A stretch of DNA of 64,000 nt from Persea americana (taxonomy: Eukaryota > Streptophyta > Magnoliopsida > Laurales > Lauraceae), in assembly GCA_029852735.1 (NCBI GenBank), contig CM056820.1, positions 20,157,463 through 20,221,462 of the forward strand, given 5' to 3'. The notes under the pieces are model-generated. The model was not told the origin of the DNA, did not search any database, and saw nothing but the letters and a program-made list of their open reading frames with translations. Each line of letters begins with the position of its first letter. The first letter of the stretch is position 1. Positions 10,960 through 23,343 of the stretch are shown piece after piece. The translations under genes and the position numbers were made by a program.

Positions 10960-11846
10960 GCAGCAACTTGGTCGGGTCTTTCTTTTTCGACCCATTTTTG
11001 GGAGATTTGAAGCTCAGAATGCTGGGTTCTTTGCTTCTCTAATCTCTTTTGTCAATATGCCGCGCGGCGACATATGCGACGAGCAATTTGAGCATCGGTT
11101 ATCTCGGGCTGTGCTCTGGCAATGAAGGACGTGGTTCCTCATGTGCAGTAACCGAGCTTGTCTTCCTTGAAGACTGGCATGGACAGGACTTGGACGCGAT
11201 CCTTAGCCTGTCGCAGCGAAGCTTTAAATTTTGCAAGCTCGTCCCCTGTTGAGATGAAGGGTTAAGTTGCAGGAGAGCAGGCCCTGGCAAGTTCTTGTCG
11301 AAGCCTTGTGATGCACAACTTGATTTTGGGCTTGTATGAGCAAGCCGGCTTGTGCTGAGTAGTTTTTGTAGTCCGGTGGAGGGTAGGTTTCTCTCCTTTG
11401 ATGTAAGCAAGAGGATAAAACCGGTTCTCCTTGAGAGGAGGCAGGTATGCTGGCTTTGCAGATGTCTGGGACCTTTTTTGTTTTGGTGAAGATCGCGGGG
11501 ACCAAGTCTTGGGACAGACTTTGTTTTTTGTAGGTTGAGGCCTCATGGGATTGCCACGAGCCTCAGGTTTCTTGGTGACCGCCTTTGGTGTCGGGGTAGT
11601 GACACGTTGGGGGGTGGTCTTTTGCTTCTTAGCAGGCACCGTCTCTTCTGCGGGTAGTGGGAATGGTCCCAGTGACCCGAAGACGATGGTCCGGGGAGTG
11701 GAGGTCAACCCGGTGTTTTGGGAGTTGCCGAGGGAGGTGATGCTTCGGCAGCTGACGGGGCGCTTGAAAGTGCCCTTGCTTTGCTTCTCTTGAAGCATGA
11801 CTTGGTACTTGTTCTCATCGAAGGTGATGGTCAACGAAGCTGCCAT
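10960..11846 (-). pseudogene. Gag N-terminal extension, element A
   Basis: The frame begins MAASLTITFDENKYQ, and the same start is seen in element B (24263), which fixes the start. The product is basic and rich in Pro, Lys, Ser and Thr, with no recognised domain; it is probably a disordered leader of the gag polyprotein. The element A frame has an in-frame TAA near 11260 where element B has an arginine codon, and a TGA shortly after. The segment continues into the gag core at 10952. It could instead be a separate upstream ORF, but the frame in element B runs through, which favours one polyprotein. Confidence 0.6.
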
Positions 11847-11888
11847 TGTCAGTTTTGAAAGACTTTTCTGCAACAAGACCACATCCAT

Positions 11889-12263
11889 TAGTAATCACAA
11901 GAATATGGTGATCATAAATGGGCTATACTATGGTTTTTTTCTTTTCAAATTGCTCAGGGGCATGGCCCGTTCAGAGCGTAATGAAGAAGGCCAAAAGCCA
12001 TTGATGGTACAATTGTTCTAAACGCAAGTATGGTCGGCTCGAAATGAGCATTCCAGGGACCGCTAGAAGCAATTGTAAACCTTAATTCAAATTACCGAGA
12101 AGAGAAGCTCACTCAAGGTAAAATGATATAAGGTTAGAGATACAAATGTGTCGGTCACGAATACAGTAGACCCGAAAGGGCGTACTAGCACCACTAGACA
12201 TAAATGTTGTAAATCGCATCCTTGAAGGACACGAGATGGGATTTTTTGAAATGTCAAGATTAG
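11889..12263 (-). other. Unique leader segment upstream of gag, element A
   Basis: Non-coding sequence between the leader repeats and the first gag ATG. It matches 23849-24262 of element B closely, including CCCATCTCGTGTCCTT and TCTACTGTATTCGTGACC. No regulatory element is recognised. Confidence 0.65.
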
Positions 12264-13300
12264 ATTAGCAAAAGAGAGCAAATGGTATTCCAATCCGAAT
12301 ACAGGTTCAAACATTTCTGCGAGCCTATATCCGAAAAAGGAAAGAACCGGGATTTCTCAGATTTGAATCCAATAGTGACGAGAGTTTTTTTTTGAAAAGT
12401 CAAGATTGAATCCATAAAAGAAAGCAAATGGTATTCCAATCTGAATACAGGTTCAAACATTTCTGCGAGCCTATATCCGAAAAAGGAAAGAACCAAAATT
12501 CCTCCAATTTGATCACAATAGTGATAGAAGTTTTTTTTTTTTTTTTTTTTTTTTTCCAAGAGTGCACATAGGTCTTCCAATTCGGTCTTATGAAACCTTA
12601 GTGGATAGATTAGCCCCCAGGTAAGGGTAGGATTACTTAATGAACCCGTTTGAAGGACCTTTACCTCGAACAGTCTAGCTACCTCCACACTCTGGACAAG
12701 GCTTTTCTTAGATCCACTTTGGTCAAAGAACGCAATTGGTGCAACCTTAATGCTCTCTTTCTTTTTTTTTGAAAGATCTCCGATGGACCCATCAAAGAGA
12801 GGGAAATAGCCCCTCCCCATCCAAACGTTGGCTCAAACATTTCTACGAGCCATTGTACGAAAAGGAAAGAACCAAAGTTTCTCTAATTTGAATCCAAAAG
12901 AGAGAAATTTGAAATGTTTTTTTTTTTACCTTTTTTTTTTTTTTTTGAAAGATCTCCAATGGACCCATCAAAGAGAGGAAAATGGCCCCTCCCAATCCGA
13001 ACGTTGGCTCAAATATTTCTGCGAGCCATTGTACGAAAAGGAAAGAACCAAAGTTTCTCTAATTGGAATCCAAAAGAGAGAAATTTGAAAAAAAAAAAAT
13101 TTGAACTTTTCTTTTTTCTTTTTTGTTTTGAAAGACCTCCAATGGACCCATCAAAGAGAGGGAAATGGCCCCTCCCAATCCGAACGTTAGCTCAAACATT
13201 TCTGCGAGCCATTGTACAAAAAGGAAAGAACCAAAGTTTCTCTAATTTGAATCCAAAAGAGAGAAAACCTTTTTTTTTTTTTTATGATAAAAGAAAGAAT
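12264..13300 (-). repeat. Tandem repeats in the 5' leader of element A
   Basis: Five imperfect units, each about 150-175 bp, are spread through the untranslated leader. Each carries (plus strand) the core GGCTCAAACATTTCTGCGAG or a close variant (near 12302, 12448, 12828, 13007, 13186), then a conserved AAAAGGAAAGAACCAAAGTT block and a poly-T run. The core has GGCTC...GAGCC arms and could form a short hairpin. Open frames crossing this stretch come from the repeats and are not real genes. Confidence 0.8.
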
Positions 13301-13434
13301 GGAAACAAGTTCAAAGAAAGAAGTTTCCAAAGAATCCCATCTCATGTTTTTTTTTTTTTAGATACAAGATCTAACATAGGCCACCAACTAGAAGGGAGCC
13401 AAGGATTCTAAGCATCGTGTCCTCAATTGAACAA

Positions 13435-13452
13435 GTCCCACTGGGTGTGCCA
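13435..13452 (-). other. Primer binding site of element A
   Basis: Three bases after the LTR terminus the minus strand reads TGGCACACCCAGTGGGAC. A site beginning TGG, complementary to a tRNA 3' CCA end, at this position is the expected minus-strand priming site. The tRNA species is not assigned. Confidence 0.8.
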
Positions 13453-13455
13453 ACT

Positions 13456-16079
13456 TGATGGACCCGTCTTTTTCTCTCTCTCCCTTCCTCCGTCCCGGGT
13501 CCGCCGGGGTACGGCGGGGTGAAGAAAAAAAAGAGGCGAGCATCAACATTTTTCTTCTTTTTGTACGGGTATGCCAGATTTTCTATTCTACTTGGAATCT
13601 GAAGTGGTGATCCGGAGATTCACCTTCACAAGTAGAAAGGAAATCAAACTTTTTTTTCTAACTTTCTATTGCATACATATTTAAAGAAAGAGACAAGATT
13701 TTAAAATGCCGTGAGAGGCGATTTTGTTTAGTTTGTCGTGAAAGGCAGTTTTGTGCCGTAGAAGGTGATTTTGCCATGGAAGGAGATTTACAAATCTTAT
13801 CAATGCTGAAAGATAAGAATTGTGATTTTTGTCTCTTTTAAAAATATAAAATACAATAGAGAAGAAATAAAAAGGGATCTGACTTCTCAAGCGATTGTGG
13901 GGACTCGTTCAGATCGACGGTCGCGAGTCATGTATGGACTCCGCCATCGTCCTTCAAATGAGATCACTTAATGCTTTAGTTCACTTGGCTTGGCCTGGAC
14001 CTCGGATTTTTAGAAGACCAAGACCAAGGGAAGGTCTTATATCCAATAAAAAACCAAGTAGACGGGCTGAAAAGCCGCATTTAGGCCATGTTGGATAGAA
14101 GAAGAGAGGAGATCTTGGGGGGCTGGCCCCCCAAGGGACTTCGATCACCTTGTGGAATTTGCAGCAGAGTTTCTTCAAAGTGAGAGAGCTTCTTTTTGCA
14201 GAGAATTCTTCAAGATAGTTTTTAGACAATTGTTCAGGATCCTTCAGATGATTTTTTCTTCTCCCTTTTCCCTTTGGAATGACCGCCTATTTATAGGCTT
14301 TTTGTGGCCATTAGGAGGGTTTTATGGGCATTAATGGTATTAATGCTCCATGATGGAAGGAGTTACAAGTATTTAATTCTTTATATTGTAACTCCTTTTT
14401 CTTGGATTTTGATTGGCCGATGGAGAATAATGGGCAATTAATCTCCATGATGATGGGAGTTTCATGATTAATTATCATGATTAATCTCCATAATGATAGG
14501 AGTTACATGGTTAATTGTCATGATTAATTGGACTTGTAACTCCCATTTCTTGGCTTCTGATTGGGCTATTCAAAATAATGAGTTAATAACCCTAATAAAT
14601 TGCCATAAAAGGGTCATTTAACTTCATTAATTGGCTGTCAAGTCGCTTGAAGAGTCGCGGGCCGCGTTGCATCTTTTGGAATTCTTCTTGCGATGATCAT
14701 CGATGGATCCGTACGTTGCTTGATGTCGGATGACGATGAAGATTCAGACATTGGTTGCCACTAATGGGCCGACAACATTTGTCCAGTCGATTTCTTGATC
14801 GGTCAGGCAGAAAGTGTGCTTTCTTGGTCGGCCAGTTGGCAGTTTCGGAGTGTCCGATGATGATCAAATAATTTCGATGGCGGATCCGTGATGTTAACGA
14901 AGATCGACGGATATCATGCCTCAAAAATTAGATTTTAAGAGGGCCAAACATCGCGAAACGCGGAAAAGAATGGAAAAATGACACTTTTGGCGGAAATCCG
15001 GCGACCTAGATTTCCAGGGTCGCCGGCGACCATGCACCCATGGTCGCCGGCGACCATGGGGCTGGCGACCTTGGACTTTGGTCCACTTTCCGATCGCCAT
15101 TTCTTGGTCGTTTCTCGGGCTTTTTCGCTTCTATTTTCTCTTGTATTTTTCTTTGACATTTCTCCTCATTTATTGGCTTAATTCCTCTGAAGAAAACCTG
15201 TTAAAAGGCTATGCAAATCAGACCACAAAGTTTCCTATTTTTTGGAAAAGCCGAAGACTCCATAGCCTATTTTCCGCCAAGAGTTGAAACTGAGTCAAAC
15301 GATGTCGGAATGACCTGAAATCTGAGGTGAAGCTTCTTGGGCATTAGATAGGATCAACCATGGGCTTTTATGAGTTTTGAAGACGTTTGGGGTCCCATCG
15401 ATGCTTGACTTGATTTTATTGTGTGGAAGATGTCGAGCTTTGATGTACGGTCATCCGATGTCCGTTTGACCTGGAATTTGACGGGGAGCCTATTGGAGTC
15501 ATTTTGAGATGATCCATTAGCTTCAATTTGGATGCCATGGTCCCGGGGAGCTTTGTCGCCGGTAGGCTTAATTTTGCCTCGGAGCATCAAAACCTGGTCA
15601 AACGTTGTCGGAATGACCTTAAATTTGACGTGCAACCCTTTGGAAGCATGCAGAAGCTACTTGTGTTTTGTTTGATGAGTGGCGGCATCAGAGGTTCTCG
15701 CCGCCGGGAGACTTGATTTCGCTGTTCGAGAGTTGATGGAGGGTCAAACGGTGCCAGTTTGACTTGAAATTTGACGTGGAACCTTTTGGAGGTATTTTGA
15801 GACCATCCATAGGCTCTGATCGAAGAATTGATGTATTTGACACTGTCGCCGCCGGGAGCTCCCGCTCAGCTATTGGAGGATTGAAGTTAGGCCAAATGGT
15901 GTCGAAATGGCCCGAAACTTCATGTGTACCCTTCTTTTGGCTACTTTGAAAGATCTTGTAGTTTTTGTTTGGTTTTGTCAAGATCTGATGCTTGAAGCAG
16001 CTTTGCCTGTTTGTAGTAGGATTCGACTCCATATAGCTTTTGATGTTGATGAGGCAAAGCGACATTTTTTGTGTCAACA
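13456..16079 (-). repeat. 5' LTR of element A (2,624 bp)
   Basis: The LTR reads from 16079 (TGTTGACACC) to 13456 (GGGTCCATCA), so it has TG...CA ends. It matches the LTR at 18379-21041 along its full length, and its first ~890 bp match 46965-47854 in element B. A minus-strand TATA box at 14287-14295 puts U3 at about 16079-14260 and R/U5 at about 14260-13456. A primer binding site follows immediately, which makes this the 5' LTR. U3 contains a perfect 24-bp palindrome (15037-15060). Confidence 0.9.
14287..14295 (-). promoter_or_regulatory. TATA box in LTR A
   Basis: The minus strand reads TATAAATAG, flanked as CCTATAAATAGGCGG. This is the classical plant TATA context and agrees with the direction of gag-pol. 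The same box is conserved at 19205-19213 in the sister LTR. Confidence 0.75.
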
Positions 16080-18378
16080 GGCAACAGATCAGACTTCCTG
16101 ATTTCATATTTCTGATTCATCTGGTTGACGATCAGTTGGGAGTCCCCAAATGCTTCTAGCATGGTGATCCCAGATTCGAGGGCGAGTTCCATTCCTACGA
16201 TCAGGGCTTGGTACTCAGTTGCATTGTTTGAACATGGTTCCAGTAGCGAAAATGCGTGAGGAATCATGTATTTATCGTGGCTAACAAAGAGAATGCCAAT
16301 TCCTGATATCGGCTTTCCTTTTTCATTTGTCCTGGTTGCACCATCGAAGTACATGTTCCTGGAGGCATTTGGTGAGGAAGTCTCCACGTTGTAGACAGGT
16401 TTGTCTGGGAGATCATCCTTGAGCGGAGAATCCTTAGGCAGTGGATGCTCTGCAAGAAAGTCAGCCAGAGCTTGGCCTTTGATTGCTTTCTGTGGTACAT
16501 ACCTAATATCAAATTGTGATAGAAGGATGGACCATTTTGCCAGCCGGGCATTGAGAGAACCTGCTTTTTGTGACAATGACCATTTTTCCAGTCGGGGATT
16601 GATCCTCGATATCAGGTATATTGTGTTTGACTGCAAATAGTGACGCGGCTTTTGTACGGCGATCATCACTGCCAGGCAATTCTTTTTCAACTGGAGAGTA
16701 GCGATGCTCTGCACCTACCAACATGCAACTGAGGTAGTATAGAGTAGCTTCTTTTCCTCCATCATTTTCTTGTGCAAGTAGAGCGCCCAAAGAATAGTCG
16801 AGAGCTCTTGTGTACAAGATGAATGGTTTTCCGGTTGTGGGAGCAGCCAACACCGGAGGTTTGGTCTGGTATGACTTGATGTCTTGAAATGCAGCTTCAC
16901 ATTCAACATCCCAAACAAAGTCCACACCTTTCTTCATCAGGCGAGAAAATGGGCGGCATTTTCCTGATAGATTGGAAATGAACCGTCGGATGTATGCCAA
17001 TCTTCCTTGAAGCCCTTTTAGTTCTCTTAGGGTTCTTGGAGATGGCATTTCTAGAATTCCCTTGACTTTGATGGGGCCAAATTCGATTCCAGCTTTCCGA
17101 ACTATGAATCCGAGGACCTTACCCGATGAGACACCGAAGAAGCATTTGAGGGGATTCATCCGCAATTTGTGTTTGCGAAGCCGGAGGAAGACTTCTCGAA
17201 GATCTTTGAGATGGTCTTCTTTTCTTTTGCTTTTGACGAGGAGGTCATTAACATAACATTCGACCGTCTTGTGCTGCATATCTTAGAATATCTTCATCAT
17301 AGCCCTCTAATATGTTGCACCGGCATTTTTCGGACCAAATGGCTTGACAGTGTATCAATACACACCAAATGGGGTCCGAAATGATGTATGCCTTTCATCT
17401 TCAGGATGCATCTTTATCTGGTTGTAGCCAGGGAAGCCGTCCATGAATGTCATTCGCTCAAACCCGCAGGTGTTGTCAATCATTACCTCCGGTATAGGGA
17501 GCGGGAATTCATCTTTGAGGCACGCATTATTCAGGTCTCTATAGTCAATACAGACTCTGATTTGCTCATTTTTCTTTGTCACGGGTCGGTGTTGGCAAAC
17601 CATTCAGGATGCTGTTCCTCGCGGATAAAGCCAACGTTTTTTAGTTTCTGAACTTCTTGTTCAATTTTGTCCATCATATCGGGACGGAATCTTCTTTAGC
17701 CTTGTTTGACAGGCTTGATATTTTCTTGCAAGTTGAGTTTGCGAACTGCTATTTTGGGATCTAAGCTAGGCATTTCAACGTAAGACCATGCAAAGCAATC
17801 AACAAACTCATAAAGAAAAGAGACATACTCGGGTAACTCATCATCCTTTATATTCTTACTTATGAATACAGGACGTGGGTTATCAGGTGTTCCCAAGTCT
17901 ATCTTTTGAGTAAAATCTTCTGTTGGAAGGTTTGAAGGTGGTTCCTCCACAATATTTTCAGAGGCTTCCAACTCAACAAGGCCTTCTAGATTTCCAAGGG
18001 CATTTTCAGACCACGGCTCCGCTTGTGTCCATAAATCTTCTTGATCGGTACTCTTCTCAAGACTTGCTATGAGATGATCCCAATCACCTACTGAAACTGG
18101 GTTGAAGTAAGGCTCTTCTTTTGGAGACGATGGCTCTTCTAAATCACAGAACCGTGCGTCTGTGTCATCGGACAATTCCTCTTCATCATCAGAGAAATCA
18201 TACCAATTTGATGAGCTTCCTGGGTCCTTGTCGGGTAACTCTTCAAAGAGATATCCAGGGAGATTGATGTTTTCATCAATACGAGATGTTCAGGCCTGGT
18301 CGGCAAAACAACTGTGCAGCCTTTGTGTCAACTGTCTCATTGGAGTGTCAGGATCATACCCCAATCCGTATGAAGACT
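16080..18378 (-). pseudogene. Truncated pol fragment (acidic linker, RT, RNase H), element A2
   Basis: The fragment begins inside the G-patch-like segment (SSYGLGYDPDTPM...), then the acidic linker, RT and the start of the second RNase H (MYFDGATRTNEKGK, NNATEYQAL, FGDSQLIV). It stops where element A inserted. The RT catalytic box reads YVND at about 17255-17244 instead of YVDD, so the second catalytic Asp of the pair is replaced by Asn. There are also stops near 17600-17700 (RLRR-stop) and 17285, and frameshifts near 16690 and 16560 with a short extra segment. The fragment cannot encode an active enzyme. Confidence 0.9.
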
Positions 18379-21041
18379 TGATGGACCCGTCTTTTTCTTT
18401 CTTGCCTTCCTCCGTCCCGGGTCCGTCGGGGTGCGGCGGGGCGAAGAGAAAAAAAAGAGCAAGCATCAACATTTTTTTTTTGTACGGGTATGCCAGATTT
18501 TCTATTATACTTGGAATTTGAAATGGTGATCCGTAGATTCACCTTCACAAGTAGAAAGGAAATCAAATTTTTTTTCTAACTTTCCATTGCACATATATTT
18601 TAAAGAAAAAGACAGATTTAGAATGCCGTGAAAGGCAATTTTTTTAGTTTGCCATGAAAAGCAGTTTTGTGCTGTTGAAGGCGATTTTGCCAAGGAGGGC
18701 GATTTTACAAATCTTATCAATAGTGAAAGACAAGAATTGTGATTTTTTTGTCTCTTTAAAAGAATACAAAATACAATAGAAAGGGAAGAAAGAGGGATCT
18801 GACTTCTCAAGCAATTGTGGGGACTCGTTCAGATCGACGGTCGCGAGTCATGTATGAACTCCGCCATTGTCCTTCAGATGAGAACACTTGATGCTTTAGT
18901 TCACTTGGCTTGGCTTGGACCCCATATTTTTAGAGGACAAAGACCAAGGGAAGGTCCTATATCCAATAAAAAAAGGGTAAACAAGCTGAAAAGCCACATC
19001 TAGGCCATGTTGGATAGAAGAAGAGAAACCTTGGGGGGGTGGCCCCCCAAGGGACTTTGATCACCTTGTAGTTCTTGCAGCAGGGTTTCTTCAAGGAAGG
19101 AGAGCCTCTTTGTGCAGAGAATTCTTCAGGACAGTTTTTAGATGATTTTTTCGGATAGTTTTTAGATGATTTTTTTTCGGATCCCTTCCCTTTGGAATGA
19201 CCGCCTATTTATAGGCTTTTGGTGGCCATTAGGAGGGTTTTATGGGCATTAATGATATTAATGCTCCATGATGGGAGGAGTTACAAGGTTTAATTTCAGA
19301 ATTTTGTAACTCCTTTTTCTTGGATTTTGATTGGCCGATGGAGAATAATGGGCATTTAATCTCCATGATGATGGGAGTTTCATGGTTAATTACCATGATT
19401 AATCTCCATAATGATAGGAGTTACATGGTTAATTGTCATGATTAATTGGACTTATAACTCCCATTTGCTTGCTTTTGATTGAGCCGTCCAAAATAATGAG
19501 TTAATGACCCTAATAAGTTGTCATAAAAAGGTCAATTAACAGCATTAATTGGTCGCTGAGTCGCTTAAAGAGTCGCGGGCTGAGTTGCGTCTTTGGGAAT
19601 TCTTCTTGCGATGATCATCGATGGATCCGCACGTTGTTTGATGTAGGATGACGATGCAAATTCAAACATTGGTTGACACCAATGGGCCGGCAACATCTGT
19701 CCAGTCGATTTCTCGATCAGTCGGGTAGAAAGTGTACTTTCTTGGTCGGCCGGTTGGCGATTTCGGAGTGTCCGATGATGATCAAATGATTTCGATGGCG
19801 GATCTGTGATGTCGACGAAGACCGACGGATAGCATGCCTCAAAAATCAGATTTTAAGAAAATCACAGGGGCCAAACTTCGCGAAACGTGAAAAGAATCGG
19901 AAAAATGAGTGTTTCGGCGAAAATCCAACGACCCGAATTTCCAAGGTAGCTGGCGACCATGCACCCATGGTCGCTGGCAACCATCGGGCTGGCAACCATG
20001 GGCCAAGGTCGCCGGCGACCTTGGACTATGGTCCATTTTCCGATCGCCTTCTCGTCGCCTTTTCTCGGCCGTTTCTCAGGCTTTTCGCTTCTGTTTTCTC
20101 CTGTATTTTTTATGACATTTCTTCTCATTTATTGGCTTGATTCCACTGAAGAAAACCCATTGAAAGGCTGTGAAAATCAAAGCACAAAGTTTCCTATTTT
20201 TGGAAAATCCGAAGACTCCATAGCCGATTTTCCGCCAACAGTTGAAACTGGGTCAAACGATGTCGGAATGACCTGAAATTTGAGGTGAAGCTTCTTGGGC
20301 ATTAGATAGGACCAACCATGGGCTTTTATTTGAGTTTTGAAGCCGTTTGGGGTTCCGTCGATGCTTGACTTGATTTCACCGTACGGAAGATGTCGAGCAT
20401 TGATGTATGGTCATCCGATGTCCGATTGACCTGAAATTTGACAGGGAGCCAATTGAAGTCATTTTAAGACGATCCATTAGCTCCGATTTGGGTGCCATGG
20501 TCCCGGGGAGCTTCACCGCCGGTAGGCTTGATTTTGCTTCGGAGCGTCAAAACCGGGTCAAACGTTGTCGGAATGACCTTAAATTTGACGTGCAGCCCTT
20601 TGGAAACATGTAGAAGCTACTCATGTGTTTTGTTTGATGAGTGGCGGCATCAGAGGTTCTCGCCGCCAAGAGGCTTGATTTCGTCGTTCGAGAGTTGATG
20701 GAGGGTCAAACGGTGCCAGTTTGACTTGAAATTTGACGTGGAACCTTTTGGAGGTATTTTGAGACCATCCATAGGCTCTGATCGAAGATTTGATGTATTT
20801 GACACTGTCGCCGCCAGGAGCTCCCGCTCAGCTGTTGGAGGATTGAAGTTAGGCCAAATGGTGTCAAAATGGCATGAAACTTCATGTGTACTTCTCTTTT
20901 GGCTATTTTGAAGAATCTTGTAGTTTTTGTTTGATTTTGACAAGATCTGATGCCTGAAGCAGCTTTGTCTATTTGTAGTAGGATACGGCTCCGTGTAGCT
21001 TTTGATGTTGATGAGGCAAAGTGACATTTTTGGTGTCAACA
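18379..21041 (-). repeat. LTR of element A2 (2,663 bp)
   Basis: TG...CA ends identical in kind to LTR A (TGTTGACACC at 21041, GGGTCCATCA at 18379), with a full-length match and scattered substitutions. The TATA box is at 19205-19213. It shares the GTCGCCGGCGAC palindrome block of U3 in a longer, diverged form (19945-20030). Confidence 0.9.
19205..19213 (-). promoter_or_regulatory. TATA box in LTR A2
   Basis: Minus-strand TATAAATAG in the same context as in LTR A. Confidence 0.7.
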
Positions 21042-22064
21042 TCTACTAAGCGTTGCGGTTCACCAACCGCCTCCTCTGGCTCCTCCTCATATGCAATAAC
21101 GGGGACTGGACCTGAGTACCACAGAAATGGGTCAGACACGATGGTCTGGCAGGTGGGTGAATTGATAATACAGTTTAAGAAATCAAAAATTAACTTAAAA
21201 CATAATGAAACCATGATTGCTATAAATATGATGCCTTGTTTGAAATAAAATACCAATGCGGGATAAATCAAGAGGGATAACAAAGAACAGGAACTGTCAA
21301 GATGGCAACCACACTTAAGCAAAATCCTCCATCACTAGTGTGATGAGAGCACACTAAAGGTGTTGGTCTCGGAGCACACGAGGTGACGAGAAACAACTAT
21401 ATATATATAATATACTGAGCAAAACCACGGCCGCGAAACCAGGTGACAACAGAACAGAATTCAGACTGCAGCTGACAGAAGCTAAAGGGGGACCCCAAGC
21501 CGGTGGATCAAACTGACAAGGTCGTCCAAGCTTAGTGGTGCCGACTCATAGGTTAAAACTCATTCAAAACATATACATATCTAAAGAAGTGTATAACACT
21601 CAAAACAGACTGAACTGAGGCTTGTAAGCACATTTAACACAATACTATCTTGTCAAAATGCATAAGGCTGATCAAATACTCAATTTACTAATTTCAGTGG
21701 TTTTGAATTGCCACTTGTACTAATATACAAAAACTGTCGAAAGTCAATTTAAACAAACACTATGGACACCCACATATTTCCAGACCATATATTGAGGTTT
21801 CAGGATTTAAACAATAGGTACAAGGGTCTCGTATGTCAATTTAAGTTGATAGCATGGTACTCCGGAAGGTTTGAGACATCCCGAGGTCCATGTACAAATT
21901 GATAAGTCAATCATCCTCAATAATCCCCGGAATTGGGGTTCTGTTCTAAATCAATCTCCATGAAACACTTCTTGTTCCTCCATATCATAATAAGGCTTCA
22001 AACCAACCTCACTAGACCTTAAAACAACCTTTTAATCATGTTTGGAAATAGCCCAGCATTTCTG

Positions 22065-22470
22065 TACAGTTCGCTCGAGCAAACTGAAAGGTTCGTTCGA
22101 GCGAACAACATTCTGGGAAGGGTTCGCTTGAGCGAGTATCAATTCGCTTGAGCGAACTGGTCTGAGTCAGGAAGGGTCAAGCGAACATCTAGAATGGCTC
22201 AAGCGAGCAACTCTCTGGAAGGGGTTCACTCGAGCGGATATGAGTCCGCTCGAGCGAACTACTTCGAATCAGGAAAGGTCGAGCGAAGGAAGGTTGAGGC
22301 TCAAGCGAACAATGTTCTGTGAGGGGTTCGCTCGAGCGATTATGAGGTCGCTCGAGCGAACTGCTCCGGAACAGGGAGGCTCGAGCGGAGGAACATGTTA
22401 GCTCAAGTGATGGAGGTTCTGTGAAGGGTTCGCTCGAGCGAAGGGAGGTTCGCTCGAGCGAACTGCTTCA
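22065..22470. repeat. Palindrome array in T1 (TTCGCTCGAGCGAA units)
   Basis: About four units of roughly 100 bp, each with two or more copies of the perfect palindrome TTCGCTCGAGCGAA or a near variant (TTCGCTTGAGCGA, CACTCGAGCGG), separated by AACTG...TCAGGAAGGGTC-like spacers. It lies about 1.38-1.78 kb from the LTR start. Confidence 0.85.
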
Positions 22471-23335
22471 GAAACACTCCGTTTCAGTAGTCAGAACCTC
22501 AACTTCTCTTCCACTCAAATCCTCATTCAAGCCCACCAATGATACAACATTTATGACTTTCCTTCCATACACTTCATCCACATTAAATCCTCCAACAACC
22601 AACCACATAAGATCAAGAATCACATTAATTCTCCTCACAAATCACATTCAATGCAAGAGTACCCAAATTAATGGCAACTACATATGATCCAAAAACAAGC
22701 TTTTCTAAACATAATGCATGTACATTCTTCAAAAGTCCCAATAATGGGAAAAGAACTTAGCAAGATGCACAATTCAAAAATCATTATTAACCAAGGTACA
22801 AAAGAGAAGATGAACAGTGGAAACTCTATAAATTCTCCTTAAAACATGAAATCACTAAAGAAAACTATTCATCCACTTGCCTTAGGCTCCAAATATGCTA
22901 AACCACTCTAAGCACTTCTCCCAAGCTCAAATTCCACAATCTACACAAAAACCCCCAAAATGACATTCATTTCCAACCCAAAAATGGTAAAACAAGGAAT
23001 AGGAAGAGAGAGCTTCCAATAATGAAGATGGAGATTCTCTAAGGCCATAAGAACACACATCTAAGAGATGGTAAGGAAAGCTTACATGGAAGGTCTTCAA
23101 ATAGCAAGAGCTTATCAAACCGTGTCTTGGAATGGAGGGTTTCTTCTCAAAATGGTACTAATAGAGAGCCTTGAAGGAGAGGAAGAAGATTGGAGCATCC
23201 ATATTTCCTTTAGCCAGAGATTGAGACAGATTGAGAGATGAAGAAGCAAGGAACAAGGTAGAAAACCCTAGGGCTGAAACCTCTCTTCTTCTCAATGAAA
23301 GTTACAAGAAAAGGAAGAATGGAAGAGATCTCCTC

Positions 23336-23343
23336 CTTATATA
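23336..23343 (-). promoter_or_regulatory. TATA box of T1
   Basis: Minus-strand TATATAAG about 510 bp after the LTR start, in the same place as in T2 (25468-25475) and T3 (40853-40860). Confidence 0.65.

Larger units (their letters stand above)
1..16079 (-). mobile_element. Element A: Tat-like Ty3/gypsy LTR retrotransposon, 3' end outside window
   Basis: On the minus strand the order is 5' LTR, primer binding site, leader repeats, gag, acidic linker, protease, G-patch-like segment, RT, RNase H, second RNase H, integrase, repeat arrays, then an antisense gene. RT before integrase places it in Ty3/gypsy. The second RNase H before integrase is the known hallmark of the Tat lineage. No 3' LTR is in the window, so the element continues past base 1. 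It starts immediately after sequence of a related element (ggcaa, 16080-16084), which would be its expected 5-bp target duplication; the partner copy lies outside. Gag-pol carries several stops and frameshifts, so this copy is not autonomous, although the RT frame is intact. Family assignment is strong; the exact Tat sublineage is not resolved. Confidence 0.9.
16080..21041 (-). mobile_element. Element A2: rearranged Tat-like copy (LTR fused to pol fragment)
   Basis: On the minus strand a complete LTR (21041-18379) is joined directly to the middle of the pol region (18378-16080). Primer binding site, leader, gag, linker and protease, about 7 kb in element A, are missing. The junction falls at CAAGT, which is shared by the LTR/primer-site boundary and the G-patch-to-RT linker. 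Element A then interrupts the pol at the RNase H region. On its outer side A2 abuts T1 at tctac (21042-21046), the expected target duplication, whose partner is outside the window. Confidence 0.85.

Noticed and set aside
12828..13411. Possible protein with repeated RGKWPLPIRTLAQTFLRAIV
   Set aside because: Open frame on the strand opposite to element A, created by leader repeats and interrupted by poly-T/A runs.
13456..21041. 16080-18378 as the internal region of a short non-autonomous element flanked by two LTRs
   Set aside because: The inner end of the left LTR is not followed by a polypurine tract, the flanking 5-mers differ, and a primer site stands on the outer side of the left LTR (13435-13452). 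The left LTR is the 5' LTR of element A inserted into A2.
22065..22470. CRISPR-like array in T1
   Set aside because: Units are degenerate palindromes of unequal spacing with repeated, not unique, spacers, in a plant LTR.
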